Source: Amorphophallus konjac (lineage: Eukaryota > Streptophyta > Magnoliopsida > Alismatales > Araceae). From it: 64,000 bases of DNA. This document shows positions 34,345 to 44,419 of this stretch, piece by piece; the first letter of the stretch is position 1, and every line of letters starts with the position of its first letter. The stretch spans positions 45,564,458-45,628,457 of the forward strand of contig CM040126.1 of assembly GCA_022559845.1 (NCBI GenBank), read 5' to 3'. A program made the translations under genes and the position numbers. Under the pieces are notes generated by a model. It had not been told where the DNA came from. It did not search any database and saw nothing but the letters and a program-made list of their open reading frames with translations.

Positions 34345-36288
34345 CTCTCCCGCCTTCCTTCTTTTTGCTGAAGAAAAGGCTGTGCCACCCCTGAAGCCCT
34401 GGTGCCCTTTCTCTGTCCTTGCAGGAGAGGCAGAGGAGGGTACTCGTGCGCTCATTCTCTAGCAACTTCCGGCTCGCGGTTTGACCGTCGGACCATGCTC
34501 GGTGACTGTCAGCAACCGTCACCGCCACAACACTCAGCTCTCCAGCAACCATGGTGACCGTCACCTATGGTCCCAACGTCATCGCCACCCACGCCCGGGT
34601 GGGTTACTTGGCGATGTCGATTGCTTTCGACAGCTTTGCTCCCGTCATCGGATCGCCCTACTTTTTGGGCGTGATCCCTGTGGCTGCTCCTTAGCCAACT
34701 CCAGTTTCTCCATTTGCTCCCGTGGCCAATGTGCCACGCGCACCTCCAGTCCCGGCGGCCTACCTGAGTACCAGGTACCAGACCACCACCACTGGCCCCT
34801 CTAGGGTCCCCAGGCCAACACCGGCCCGGGTAATCGTTAGCTCCCGAGGCCAGCCTCGTCCGATCCGGACTTCGGTCACTATCCCAGCATCTTCCTCGGG
34901 TCCCCAACCCCGAGCTCCAGCAAAGCCGGCACCCAACACGGGCTCCCAGCCCTGGGTCCACAGCCTCTCAGCATATTCCTCGGGTCTCCAACCCTGACCT
35001 CCAGCAAAGCCGACACCCAACACGGGCTCCCAGCCCTGGGTCCACGGCTTCTCAGCATATTTCTCAGGTCTCCAACCCCGAGCTCTAGTAAAGCCGACAC
35101 CCAACACGGGCTCCCAGCCCCGGGTCCACGGCCTCTCAGCATATTCCTCGGGTCTCCAACCCCGAGCTCCAGCAAAGCTGGCACCCAACACAGGCTACCA
35201 GCCCCAGGTCCACGGCCTCTCAGCATCTTCCTTGGGTCTCCAACCCTGAGCTCCAGCAAAGCCGGCACCCAACACGGGCTCCCAGCCCCGGGTCCACGGC
35301 CTCTCAGCATATTCCTTGGGTTTCCAACCCCGAGCCCCAGCAAAGCCGGTACCTAACATGGGCTCCCAGCCCCGGGTCCACGGCTCCTCAGCATTTTTCT
35401 CTGGCCCGCAGGCCCGAGCCCAGCAAAGCTGATCCTCGATATGGGCTCCCAGCCCCGAGCTCGCGGCTCTCCGGTGTTGCACTCTGGACCTTGGTTCCAA
35501 GCTCCAGCTGAACTGGCTCTCCCCATGGGTCCCTACCCAGGGGGCAAGGTTCCTCAGCACCCTTCTCGGGTCTCCCAACCCGAGCCTGGGCTACGTAAGC
35601 ACCTACCGCGAGTCCTCGACCAAGGGGCGTCGACACCTCAGCACTTCCGACGACGTCGCCTCCCGGTGCAAGAGTGTCATCTCGAGCATCGGCAACACTT
35701 CTATCGGCGCGGGCAAAGGCTTATACCCGAGTCGCCCAGTCATCCACCCCCGGCGCGGGTTTCGTACCCCGGGGGCCGATCCCAGTAACTCTGGCTGACA
35801 GCTTCATGCTGCCGGTCGCTCCGGGCCGGGTTTTCTCGGTCTACCATCTCGGGGCGGAGTCTTCCTTAGCTCCTCAGAACAAGCGTCGCCATGGCCGCAG
35901 AGGCAGGTGACTCGCTGCTGTAACTAGCAACTCTGGCAAGACTATTCTTGTCGGTGACTTGCGGATCCGTCTTGACGGGGGTGAACCAATCATACCCCAG
36001 GAATGGACCGTTTCCACCATCCCCACCTCCAATCGTTTTGACCTCTTGTGGCAAACACGAGAGGACGGGGCGAAGCTCAAAGGAGCGGGTTCCTCGGCAA
36101 CAGCCCGGGGGCACCCACCGCAGCCCGACACACGGCCTCCCAAGATAATTCGTTGGTAAAGCGGCGACAAGGGAGACCAGGAACCCGACCTGAGGAGAAT
36201 CTGGGTCACCCCAGAATAAGCTCAAGCCGTTCGAAGGGCGCGTATTAGAAACTCCCTGCGAGCGCTCAGACGCAGCATCAGACGGGAC
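34345..36288 (+). other. Leader of element F
   Basis: About 1.9 kb between primer site and Gag, GC-rich, with an 84-bp tandem array in the middle. Several frames of 60-130 codons run through it on both strands, none with a known domain. Some Tat elements carry an extra ORF before gag. A proline-rich plus-strand frame (34722-34997) could be a relic of one, but this is weak. Confidence 0.6.
34897..35484. repeat. 84-bp tandem repeat array
   Basis: Copies begin at 34897, 34981, 35065, 35149, 35233 and 35317, with a degenerate one at 35401, each starting near CGGGTCTCCAACCC. The unit is exactly 28 codons long, so any frame open in one unit stays open. That explains the long minus-strand frames here. 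Confidence 0.95.
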
Positions 36289-37202
36289 ATGCCTGGCTCC
36301 ACAATAGCATCGTCTGACGATGCCCAGTCGTCTAATGTCCCCCACGCAAGCAACAAGAGGCAAAGGCGAGCCCGGGCCCTCCAGCAACCTGTCTCGGACT
36401 CTCCTCCGACTAATATCGGGAGTGAGCCCCCTCTGCAACGCACCTCGGTCTTTGACAGACTAGGAGGGCCCGTCCGCCCTGAGCGACACCCACGCAGGAA
36501 GCGGACGGCCTGGTTCATTAATGACGCGGTTCGAGTGTTCGCGTGCTACACCGCTGGACACCAGCCTAACACCCAGTCTGATGACTTGAATCAGCCTCTA
36601 TCCCACTTCAGGAGGCCGCGCCATCAGGCTCCACCGCCTCCTCCAACAGGTCACATCGGCACTTCTGCCGGACCGTAGGCATCGGAACGCGTGGAAGAAG
36701 TCCCGACGGAAGACCGCGACCCTCCTCATAACGCAGAGCCGGTCAACAATGACCCTCCTACGAATGAGGCTCCAGAAGTAACCCTCGACACTCTCATGAG
36801 GGAGAACCATCATCTGAAGGCCCTCCTACAAGACCTCCTCCAGGAACGGGACCTTCATCCTCAACAACCTGCTAGGCCCCAGGCCGAGGCACCGGTACTC
36901 TCGACGGCCCGCGATGCTGCAAACACCTTAGCGGCGATCGCCCGAACTCCGTTGGCAACTGGGTTTGGCACGCCCCCATCGAGGCCTAGCCACGAGCCTC
37001 CAATACACCAATGCCAGAAAATCTCCTAGCACAACGCCAGATGATCGAGCGTATTGTCGAGACAAACCTCGCTCAGTATGGTGAAGGGGCTGTCACGGTA
37101 GATCTCTATAGTGTCCCCTACCCGCTTCACCACCAGCTAAAAAGCTTCCCCCGGAGTACGCTAAGCCCCCGAAGCTGCAAAAGTTTGACGGGTAGGGGTC
37201 GC
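36289..37202 (+). pseudogene. Gag of element F, N-terminal part
   Basis: Starts at ATG 36289 (M-P-G-S-T-I). Low-complexity N-terminus, then a predicted coiled-coil stretch with R-E-N-H-H-L-K-A-L-L near 36800, and the run-up to the Gag core ending K-F-D-G just before 37190. Broken by TAG at 36676-36678, by frameshifts near 37010 and 37130, and by a TAG near 37190. Element D is inserted after 37202; Gag continues at 57167. The codon join across D is correct when one GTCGC is removed. Confidence 0.8.
37198..37202. repeat. Target-site duplication GTCGC of element D (left copy)
   Basis: GTCGC at 37198-37202 is repeated at 57167-57171 after the LTR end TTATCA. Confidence 0.88.
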
Positions 37203-39126
37203 CGATAAGTGTCTATTTCTTATGATAATTCATCACATGAACACCATTTTATGTACATATAATTAGGTAATTATGCATATTTCATGGTTAACCTCAACTC
37301 CGCATTTAAATTGGAGCTTTCACGTAAATTGATTAATTTGATAATTTTATTTAATAAATTAAAGTTGAGGGCCGTGAGCATTAATTCTCCATTGCATAAC
37401 CATGAGCATTTGAGATTTATATGCACATTATGATAATTTTTATGGACTAAATTATAATTATGTGTGTGCAGGACACCGAAGATAATTGTAAAAGAAGCCG
37501 GGGGCAAAACTGTCACCACCACTTTGACTAAGTCAAAAGCACATATTTTGATTGGAAGGAAAAGAAATTTTAAAAGTTTGAAATTGAGGAAAAGAAACAC
37601 ATATTTTGGTTGGAGGGAAAATTGAATTCAAAGTTTGAAATAAAGGAGAGACATGATGAGCCTTGGGAAAGGGGGTGCCCAAAGTCCAAGAAAGGGGGTG
37701 CCCACCTACTTTTCTTCTTCTCCATGCATCACATTCTACCTAAATCCTAACCATCCATCTCTTTTTGATACAATCTCCACCCTCCATCTACTCAACTTTC
37801 CCGATAAATAGTCCATGACAAGGAGGAGAAAGTGAGTTCTTCTTTTGACATTTTTCTCTCCCTCTCATATTTTTTAGTACACCGAGTTCGACCTCTTTCG
37901 TCCCTATTCGCCTCTTGCTGTCTTCATCAAAGTTCTTTATTTTTACGTCCTCTACAACTTCTTCTTCTGCATTATCTTCTAATTCCTTCTGGTTTTCAAG
38001 GTATTTTATGTTTTTTACTGTACTATCCTGTTCATCTGTGAACCAGTATTTCTCTCTGTTCTTCTCCTTGTTTCTCACCCTTATAGTCATTTTCTTCTCT
38101 TTCTTTCTTCATAAAAGTTCTTTTTTTCGAAAAGATCTTCAACTTCTTCTTCTAAACTATCTTCTAATTCTTTCTGGTTTGAAAGTTATTTCTTACTTTT
38201 CAACTTGCTGTCTTGTGATTTCACTGTTCATCCGAGGCACTACACTCTGTTCTTCCTCCATTTTGAAGTTCTTACACTCTTCGTTTCTCTCTGAGTTCTT
38301 CATCAAAGTTCTTCCTCTCTTGTAGATCTAGATTTGCGTCTTCTACCACTTCCTCTAATTCTTCTCCGTTTACTAGTTATATTTATTTTCCCACTATTTT
38401 ACTCTCTCATCTTCTTTCTTCTTCATCTCTACACAAATCCTTCCACATTCCTCTCTATATTTCTCTCCAAAGTTTATCCTCCATAACTCTCCTTTCATGA
38501 CGGCGTGCACATCAAGGCGGACGACGTTTCAAGGCTCGTGACGTGGACGACGACGGCTTCTTCATCCACCTCTTTCCACGGCGATCTCTTTCAAGGCGGA
38601 GCGATCCTCTCCAAGGCTCGGCGAGGAGGAGACGATGACGTCATCAGCATTGCTACTACAATCTTCTCACCTCAGGCTCTTCTTTTTGTTATTTCTTTAG
38701 TTTCATTTTACTTCATTGTAGTCTCGTCACATCTTTATTGTAAGCTTGTCTTGCACTTCATGTACTCTTTCTTTTAAGTTAATAAAAGAAGTTGTTCTTT
38801 TGATCTAGTTTTTGATCTTCTACCATCTCTATCTCATTCTATCTCTTCTTTTCACTTCATGCAATTATTTTTTATAGCATAGGTGCATAGTCATAGGTGT
38901 TTATAATTAAGTGTTTGGTTTGTTCATCATTTCACCGTTTTCTTTAAGCAAAGAAAAAATCACAAGTGTTTTTCAAAGGACTCCAAGGTTGTTAACTCTA
39001 AAAATCTCTTCTTCCCTGTGGATTCGACCCTTCTTGTCACCATATTACGTCTTTCTTTCATCTAGTGTGAGTTGGAATTTTTAAAATTGATACGCGTGTT
39101 TTAAACGATGAACTTTCGCGTTATCA
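37203..39126 (+). repeat. 5' LTR of element D
   Basis: 1924 bp. It begins CGATAAGTG where the 3' LTR begins TGATAAACG, so the terminal T has mutated to C. It ends GCGTTATCA. It matches the two parts of the 3' LTR over its whole length. The TATA region is CGATAAATAG near 37801, altered from CTATAAATAG. Small reading frames inside are not supported as genes. Confidence 0.92.
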
Positions 39127-39131
39127 ATTTT

Positions 39132-39149
39132 TGGCGTCGTTGCTGGGGA
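39132..39149 (+). other. Primer binding site (tRNA-Asp) of D
   Basis: TGGCGTCGTTGCTGGGGA differs at two bases from TGGCGCCGTTGCCGGGGA, the complement of plant tRNA-Asp 3' ends used by Athila elements. It lies five bases after the LTR. Confidence 0.85.
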
Positions 39150-40318
39150 AGAATGATGATTTTTGATTTAATAACTTTATTTTCCTTGTGTTTATAGTGT
39201 ACTAATAAAACCCTCTTTTCTTATTTTTTTTACATAAAAAAAGAAAAAATTAAAAAATCAGAGGTAAGTTTACCTTTCTTTCTTTTATCTTTTGATTTTG
39301 TCATTCATTTCAAAAAAAAAATAATGAGGGATCACTTTTCAAGTAAGTATCCAAACTTTCCCTCTTTCATTCTAGTTTCATTTTTCCATTTTACATATCT
39401 TGTGGTTAGATAGGTTTATTAAAAAAAATTTAAAAAAATCACTTGCACCAAAAATAAAAGACTTCATTTAAGAGTAGAAACCACACTATCTATGTTCTAG
39501 GCCATACATCATTTAGCATAGGATTTTTCCTTATTATTTAATTTCTTCATTACATTTTGGATATTACAAGGGGCAAGGTACGTTCTACTTATCATATTCT
39601 AGCATGCATATTGCATAAGAACCCCTTGTTTGAAATTGTGGTGTGCATTTCATTTCAAAATATTTTAAGGGTAACACCCCTAAATAACATAAGGTGGGGA
39701 TTTCATCACCCTTCCTTAGCGGATAAACCACATTTCTCTTGCATCTTTACATGACCTAAGCTTTAAATAAAATTCAGTAGACATTGGCCCTAGGATCACA
39801 CTATGATTTTAGTACGATTTGTGTTTACCCTCTTGTGAAAATTGGTGCCTAAGGCAAGACGGTCGGACGGCAAACGCCTTAAGCGGGCTAGTGGTTTAGT
39901 AATTAGGTCCCTACGAAAGTAGGGGGAGCCTCCCACTACCCCACCCTTTACTTGGCCGGTGGAAATATTGAGGGTGAACTTAAGTTGTACTTTAGTCATT
40001 TTGTGAAATTCTATTTCTAGGTCTAGGTCACATCTAGGTCATTAAGTAATTTATTTGTTAACTTGTTTGTGTTTGCATAAAAACAAAAAAAAAGTCAACA
40101 AAATAATAAAAAAAATCCTCATCTTCTCTCTCTTCATCTGAGTCAGTGTTAGTTTCAAAAAAAAATTATGATTTTCTCGTCCTAAAAAGAGAAAGAATAA
40201 AACAAAAAAAAGAGATTAATAAAGGGAAAATAAAATTAAGAAATTAAAAAAATATAAAAAAATTGATTGTTGAAAAAAAAAATTGAACAAATCTTTCAGG
40301 TATCCGACCTTTTTTTTA
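39150..40318 (+). other. Leader of element D
   Basis: AT-rich with poly-A and poly-T runs and no convincing coding frame. A more GC-rich stretch near 39840-39960 resembles leader sequence I associate with Athila-type elements. Nothing else is seen. Confidence 0.6.
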
Positions 40319-41335
40319 ATGGCCATCTGTCTTAGAGGGAAATCCAAGTCCACGAAGGAACACTTTATTCCTTCTACTTATAAACCCTCCACTTGTATTA
40401 AACTACCTGACATTCTGGTGGATCATTATGAGATTAGCCCCGATATCATCCAGATGCTCCCATCTTTTTATGGGAAACCCAATGAAAATCCTTATGAACA
40501 TCTAGATGATTTTTAAGAAATTTACTCGCTGGTTAAAATCCAAAATTGTTATGATGATGCCCTTAAGTTGATCTTATTTCCATTCTCATTGAAGGATAAA
40601 GTAAAATGCTGGTTAAGAAGTTTTGGAAAAATTGTTAAGACTTGGGAGGATATGCAGTTAGAATTTTTAAAACAATTCTACCCCATAGTCCGAACCAACA
40701 TTATGAGAAGGGCGATTTCAGGATTTACTCTATTTTCAGACGAGCAAATTTATGAATCTTGGGAAAGGTTAAATGATTTGTTACGTCAATGTCCACATCA
40801 TGGGTTATCCAAATGGCAAATTATGTTTCCATTTTATGAGGGATTATCTGATCTTGATAGACAAATGGTGGATACATGTTGCGGAGGGACGTTCATGAAT
40901 AAGAATGAAGATGAGGCGTATGATCTGTTTGAAATTTTGAGTGAAAATTCGATGAATCATGCCTCAATCTCATCTCATAAACAATCTGTAGGACTTTCCA
41001 GACAGGCCGAAAATCTAACCCAAACTCACAAGGAAGCCTGTGATTTCTGTGCCAGTCTCACTCACCATGTGAGTCACTGTCCTACTATAGCCCAACTCCC
41101 ACTGGTCATCCAAGCTCAAGTCCAAAATGCCTTAGGGTTATCTCAGCCCAAGTATGATACCCTTTCAGAAGATTCTAATCTTGGCTGGAGTACTCACCTA
41201 AATTTGCCTTGGACGGACAACCAATTCAAGCCCAGTTGTCTACACCTTCACCCAAGAAACTCACGAGCAGCCCATGTGCAATCAACTTCAGCCCAACTCA
41301 TCTCACCCAAACATTCAAAGCAATATCGATATTAG
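40319..41335 (+). pseudogene. Athila-type Gag of element D, one stop codon
   Basis: Capsid-type protein of about 339 codons. The ATG at 40319 (M-A-I-C-L-R) is preferred over the in-frame ATG at 40283, because the latter lies in a low-complexity leader. Motifs: L-P-S-F-Y-G-K-P, P-Y-E-H-L-D-D-F, F-P-F-S-L-K-D-K, C-P-H-H-G-L, F-Y-E-G-L and a short Cys/His cluster (C-D-F-C with H-H and H-C) near 41040. TAA at 40514-40516 interrupts it; the rest stays in frame. The last 62 bases overlap the next ORF in a different frame. Confidence 0.88.
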
Positions 41336-42629
41336 GGGTGATTCACCGGGCCACTACTTTGAACCTCAAGTCGTGTACTCTCAGTCTACTTACCATGGCC
41401 CTCCTTCAACATTCAACCAACCCCCTCCATACGTGAATGATGATGATGATGATCTGATGCCTGCCATTTTGGCTCAAGATATAACTATTGAGAGTGAGGA
41501 GGAGTGCACTCGTAATACCATGATGGAGGACAGGAAGGAAGTAGGGGGCGGATTGAAGGATAAAAATGATCATATTGATATCGTCACCCCCTCCTATGAA
41601 TGTTTTGAGATTGAGAATATCACTGTGAAGAATAGTGGCCCACACAACTCAATTGAGGATATACATGACGAGGAGGATTACTTTGTAATCAACAATCTTG
41701 GTGATTTAATGACAACAAATTCTGAATATCCTCCTCCCCTAGAAGAACATGATGATGGGGCCTTGTTGAAAAAATTTACATTTCATCTACCGACCTCATT
41801 TCTTGAAAATTTGATTCATAATCTTCAATTGAGTGATGAGTGTGATGATGGGTCCGTCTTAGAGAAATTCACCTTTGATCTGACCTATGATGAAAGGGCC
41901 AAGCTGGAAACATTTACATTTGATCTTCCCACCTCATTATTGGAAAGTTTGATTGATAATGTTCATTCGAGTAATGAGTGTGATGAAGGGTCATTGTTAG
42001 AAAATTTCACATTTGATCTGACCCTTGAGCCCTATCCAATGAAGTTTGAATATTTGGATGAGTTAGATCCTAGCCTAACTCTTCCTTTCAATTTGATTCT
42101 CCCGATAGTACAGCCTCTCCACTATGACATTCTAGGACCTGAGGGGGACGTGCCAATCACATTCACCTTTGATTTAACTTCCCATCAGGAAAACCAATTG
42201 ATTACTACCCTTACTGCTCATGAGGCTGTTACTGAGAGGAACATGGCTAATAATACCAATCTTATTCATCAGTCACCAGTGTCTGATCAAGTTACCATGG
42301 AGGAAGTCATCACAAAAGGGTTGGTCAGGCAGGAAGATGCAGGACAAGGGGAACAATGGGTTGATGTTGGGCAAAGGTTCAACCCCGATCTTGACAGATT
42401 ATTAGCCATTGATTATTTCTTGATCCCTAAAGATGACAATTGGCTCACACACATGGTTAAAATTAAAATCAATAATGTGCAAGTCCTGCCTATTTCCAGC
42501 CCCAGTCCGTACATGCTTACTCTTGTTTTCCAATGGCATAAGGGCTGGAATTTGAAGGAGGACAAGATCACTTGGTGGCTCATTCTGAATGTCACACGTT
42601 GGTTAGTGAGCTTTCATGCGTCTGGCTGA
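41274..42629 (+). CDS. 451-codon ORF of unknown function with FTFDL repeats
   Basis: Unbroken frame occupying the place where an autonomous Athila element has protease and pol. I do not recognise a family. The N-terminus is Ser/Pro/Gln-rich and is followed by a D-D-D-D-D run near residue 57. The middle is acidic with five spaced copies of F-T-F-(D/H)-L near residues 168, 198, 212, 244 and 297. Two of these are followed by P-T-S-(F/L)-L-E-(N/S)-L-I. The C-terminus has many aromatics (W-L, W-W, W-H-K-G-W). It shows no signal peptide or clear membrane helix. It overlaps gag by 62 bases in the +1 frame, so it might be made by frameshift, reinitiation or a spliced RNA. Being uninterrupted while gag has a stop suggests use or recent origin. 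An env-like or host-derived origin cannot be excluded. Confidence 0.6.
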   Translation: MCNQLQPNSSHPNIQSNIDIRGDSPGHYFEPQVVYSQSTYHGPPSTFNQPPPYVNDDDDDLMPAILAQDITIESEEECTRNTMMEDRKEVGGGLKDKNDHIDIVTPSYECFEIENITVKNSGPHNSIEDIHDEEDYFVINNLGDLMTTNSEYPPPLEEHDDGALLKKFTFHLPTSFLENLIHNLQLSDECDDGSVLEKFTFDLTYDERAKLETFTFDLPTSLLESLIDNVHSSNECDEGSLLENFTFDLTLEPYPMKFEYLDELDPSLTLPFNLILPIVQPLHYDILGPEGDVPITFTFDLTSHQENQLITTLTAHEAVTERNMANNTNLIHQSPVSDQVTMEEVITKGLVRQEDAGQGEQWVDVGQRFNPDLDRLLAIDYFLIPKDDNWLTHMVKIKINNVQVLPISSPSPYMLTLVFQWHKGWNLKEDKITWWLILNVTRWLVSFHASG

Positions 42630-43885
42630 AGACGTTAAACTTAGCGCTTCTTGGGAGGCAACCCATAGTTTTCATGATTTTCGTGTGCTAATAAATGGCT
42701 TCTTGGGAGACAACCCAAGTTTTTATTGTGATTTTATTTTTATTTTGCAGGTGTGAATAAAGGATAAGTTGGAGGGAGAGCGAAGAATGCTTACACCTAT
42801 GCCTAGCCTTCAAAAGTCAAAAATCACCTTTCATTCAAGCAAGGATGCCCGTCGAAGTTCAATTCCGTCAGGTTGTCACGTTCCTTCACAAATTTCATGT
42901 CTACATTATTCTATTATTTCATATTATTCATGCCATTGAGGATAATGTCATTTAAGTTGGAGAGACAAAAATCATGTTGCACATGTTGCATTCATATACA
43001 ACCTCAAACATAACCTCAAACATGAAATTTTTTTTTGAAAAACCAACAAAAGAAAATCCATTGTGAATTTCATGATTCATGCTTCTATTGAAAGTAATTC
43101 TGAAATAGAAATGACTAGATAAGGATGATGGAAAAGTTATCTAATCTAGTCATGTAAAATTGATATAAGAATCTTTTTAAAGTTCATGTGCACTTTAGAA
43201 AAAAAATTCACGCCGCACGCTAATGAAACAAACAAGACAAGTCCTCTGTTAGTTTTGACATGTTGTTTGATATTCTGCAATTCTTAAGAAAAGAGATTTT
43301 TTTTACAAAGCTTTCTGCCAAATTATCGATTAAAAAAAGGAAAAAAAAATTCCATGAAAAATGCCCCTAGTCTTAGTAACCGGGCCTACTTCACCTAAGA
43401 CGTGTTGAGGTTCGCGTAAAACGGAAAAGGGAACCTTGATCTGCGAAATCGGGCCTGCTTCTCCTAAGGCAAGAGTCGAGGTTCACGTTGAGTAGTGAAG
43501 GGTAGTGCAGCATCATGTGTGGTATAAAAGATCCCAAAGGGACAAAGCAATAAGGCAGATAAAAAGTTAATATACTTAATGCTCTGATCTAAGAGGTGTA
43601 GGGTTGAAAGGCATTTGCTTGAATAGCGAATGGGGGATGCAATTATCTAAGCTGTGGATTTGGTAGTTACACATGCACAAGTGCTATTGAGCTTTGATTT
43701 GACTTCTTACTATTAAGTTCCTACATAAGACTAGTGTGCATTAATGATTCCAGATTCCTAATCTTTGTTTGATTTTATGAAGGGAGAGCTGGATATGAGA
43801 GTATAACGTTTACAAACTCCTATTAGTCCTAAAATTCAATTTATTTACATTGCTAAAGGACTAGCAATGAGTAAGTTGAGGGGTG
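42630..43885 (+). other. 3' untranslated region and polypurine tract of D
   Basis: Begins with two copies of GGCTTCTTGGGAG-type sequence followed by CAACCCA (near 42645 and 42700), which I associate with 3' regions of Athila elements. Near 43375-43500 there are two diverged copies of a block containing CGGGCCT and GAGGTTC. The tract AAGTTGAGGGGTG (43873-43885) precedes the 3' LTR. No coding frame. Confidence 0.75.
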
Positions 43886-44419
43886 TGATAAACGTCTATT
43901 TTCTATGATAATTCATCACATGTACACCATTTTTTGTGCATATAATTAGGCAATTATGTATGATCTATTGTTAATCTAAACTTCACATGTAGATTGGACC
44001 TTCCACGTAAATTAATTAATTTGGCGATTTCATTTAATAAAATGAAGTTGAGAGTCATGAACATTAATTCTCCATTACATAATTGTGAGCAATTGTGATT
44101 TATGTGCACATTATGGTAACTTTCCTAGACTAAATCATAATTATGTGTGTGCAGGACACCGAAGGTAATTACAAAAGAAGCCGGGGGCAAAACTGTCACC
44201 ACCACTTTGACTAAGTCAAAAGCACATATTTTGATTGGAAGGAAAATAAAATTTAAAAGTTTGAAATTGAGAAAAAGAAACACATATTTTGGTTGGAGGG
44301 AAAATTGAATTCAAAATTTGTAATAAAGGAGAGACATGGTGAGCCTTGGGAAAGGGGGTGCCCAAAGTCTAAGAAAGGGGGTGCCCACCTACTTTTCCTC
44401 TTCTCTATGCATCATATTC
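43886..44419 (+). repeat. 3' LTR of element D, first part
   Basis: TGATAAACG onward, matching 37203-37736 or so. Broken at 44419 by element E; TATTC at 44415-44419 is the left copy of E's target duplication. Confidence 0.93.
44415..44419. repeat. Target-site duplication TATTC of element E (left copy)
   Basis: TATTC is repeated at 55773-55777. The uninterrupted site is seen in the 5' LTR of D as CATTCTACCTAAATCC near 37733. Confidence 0.92.

Noticed and set aside
34760..35578. Minus-strand frames of up to 154 codons as a real protein
   Set aside because: Explained by the 84-bp repeat, a multiple of three without stops; no family, no start context and antisense to F. Kept only as a low-level finding.
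38505..38777. 90-codon frame near the end of the D LTR, also present at 56546-56818
   Set aside because: It is conserved between the copies only because both are LTRs of one element. No domain is seen and it lies downstream of the TATA box in untranslated LTR.
37271..39754. Host gene in the AT-rich stretch around 37-40 kb
   Set aside because: The sequence is LTR and leader of D, matched by the second LTR at 43886-44419 and 55778-57166; no exon-like coding is seen.
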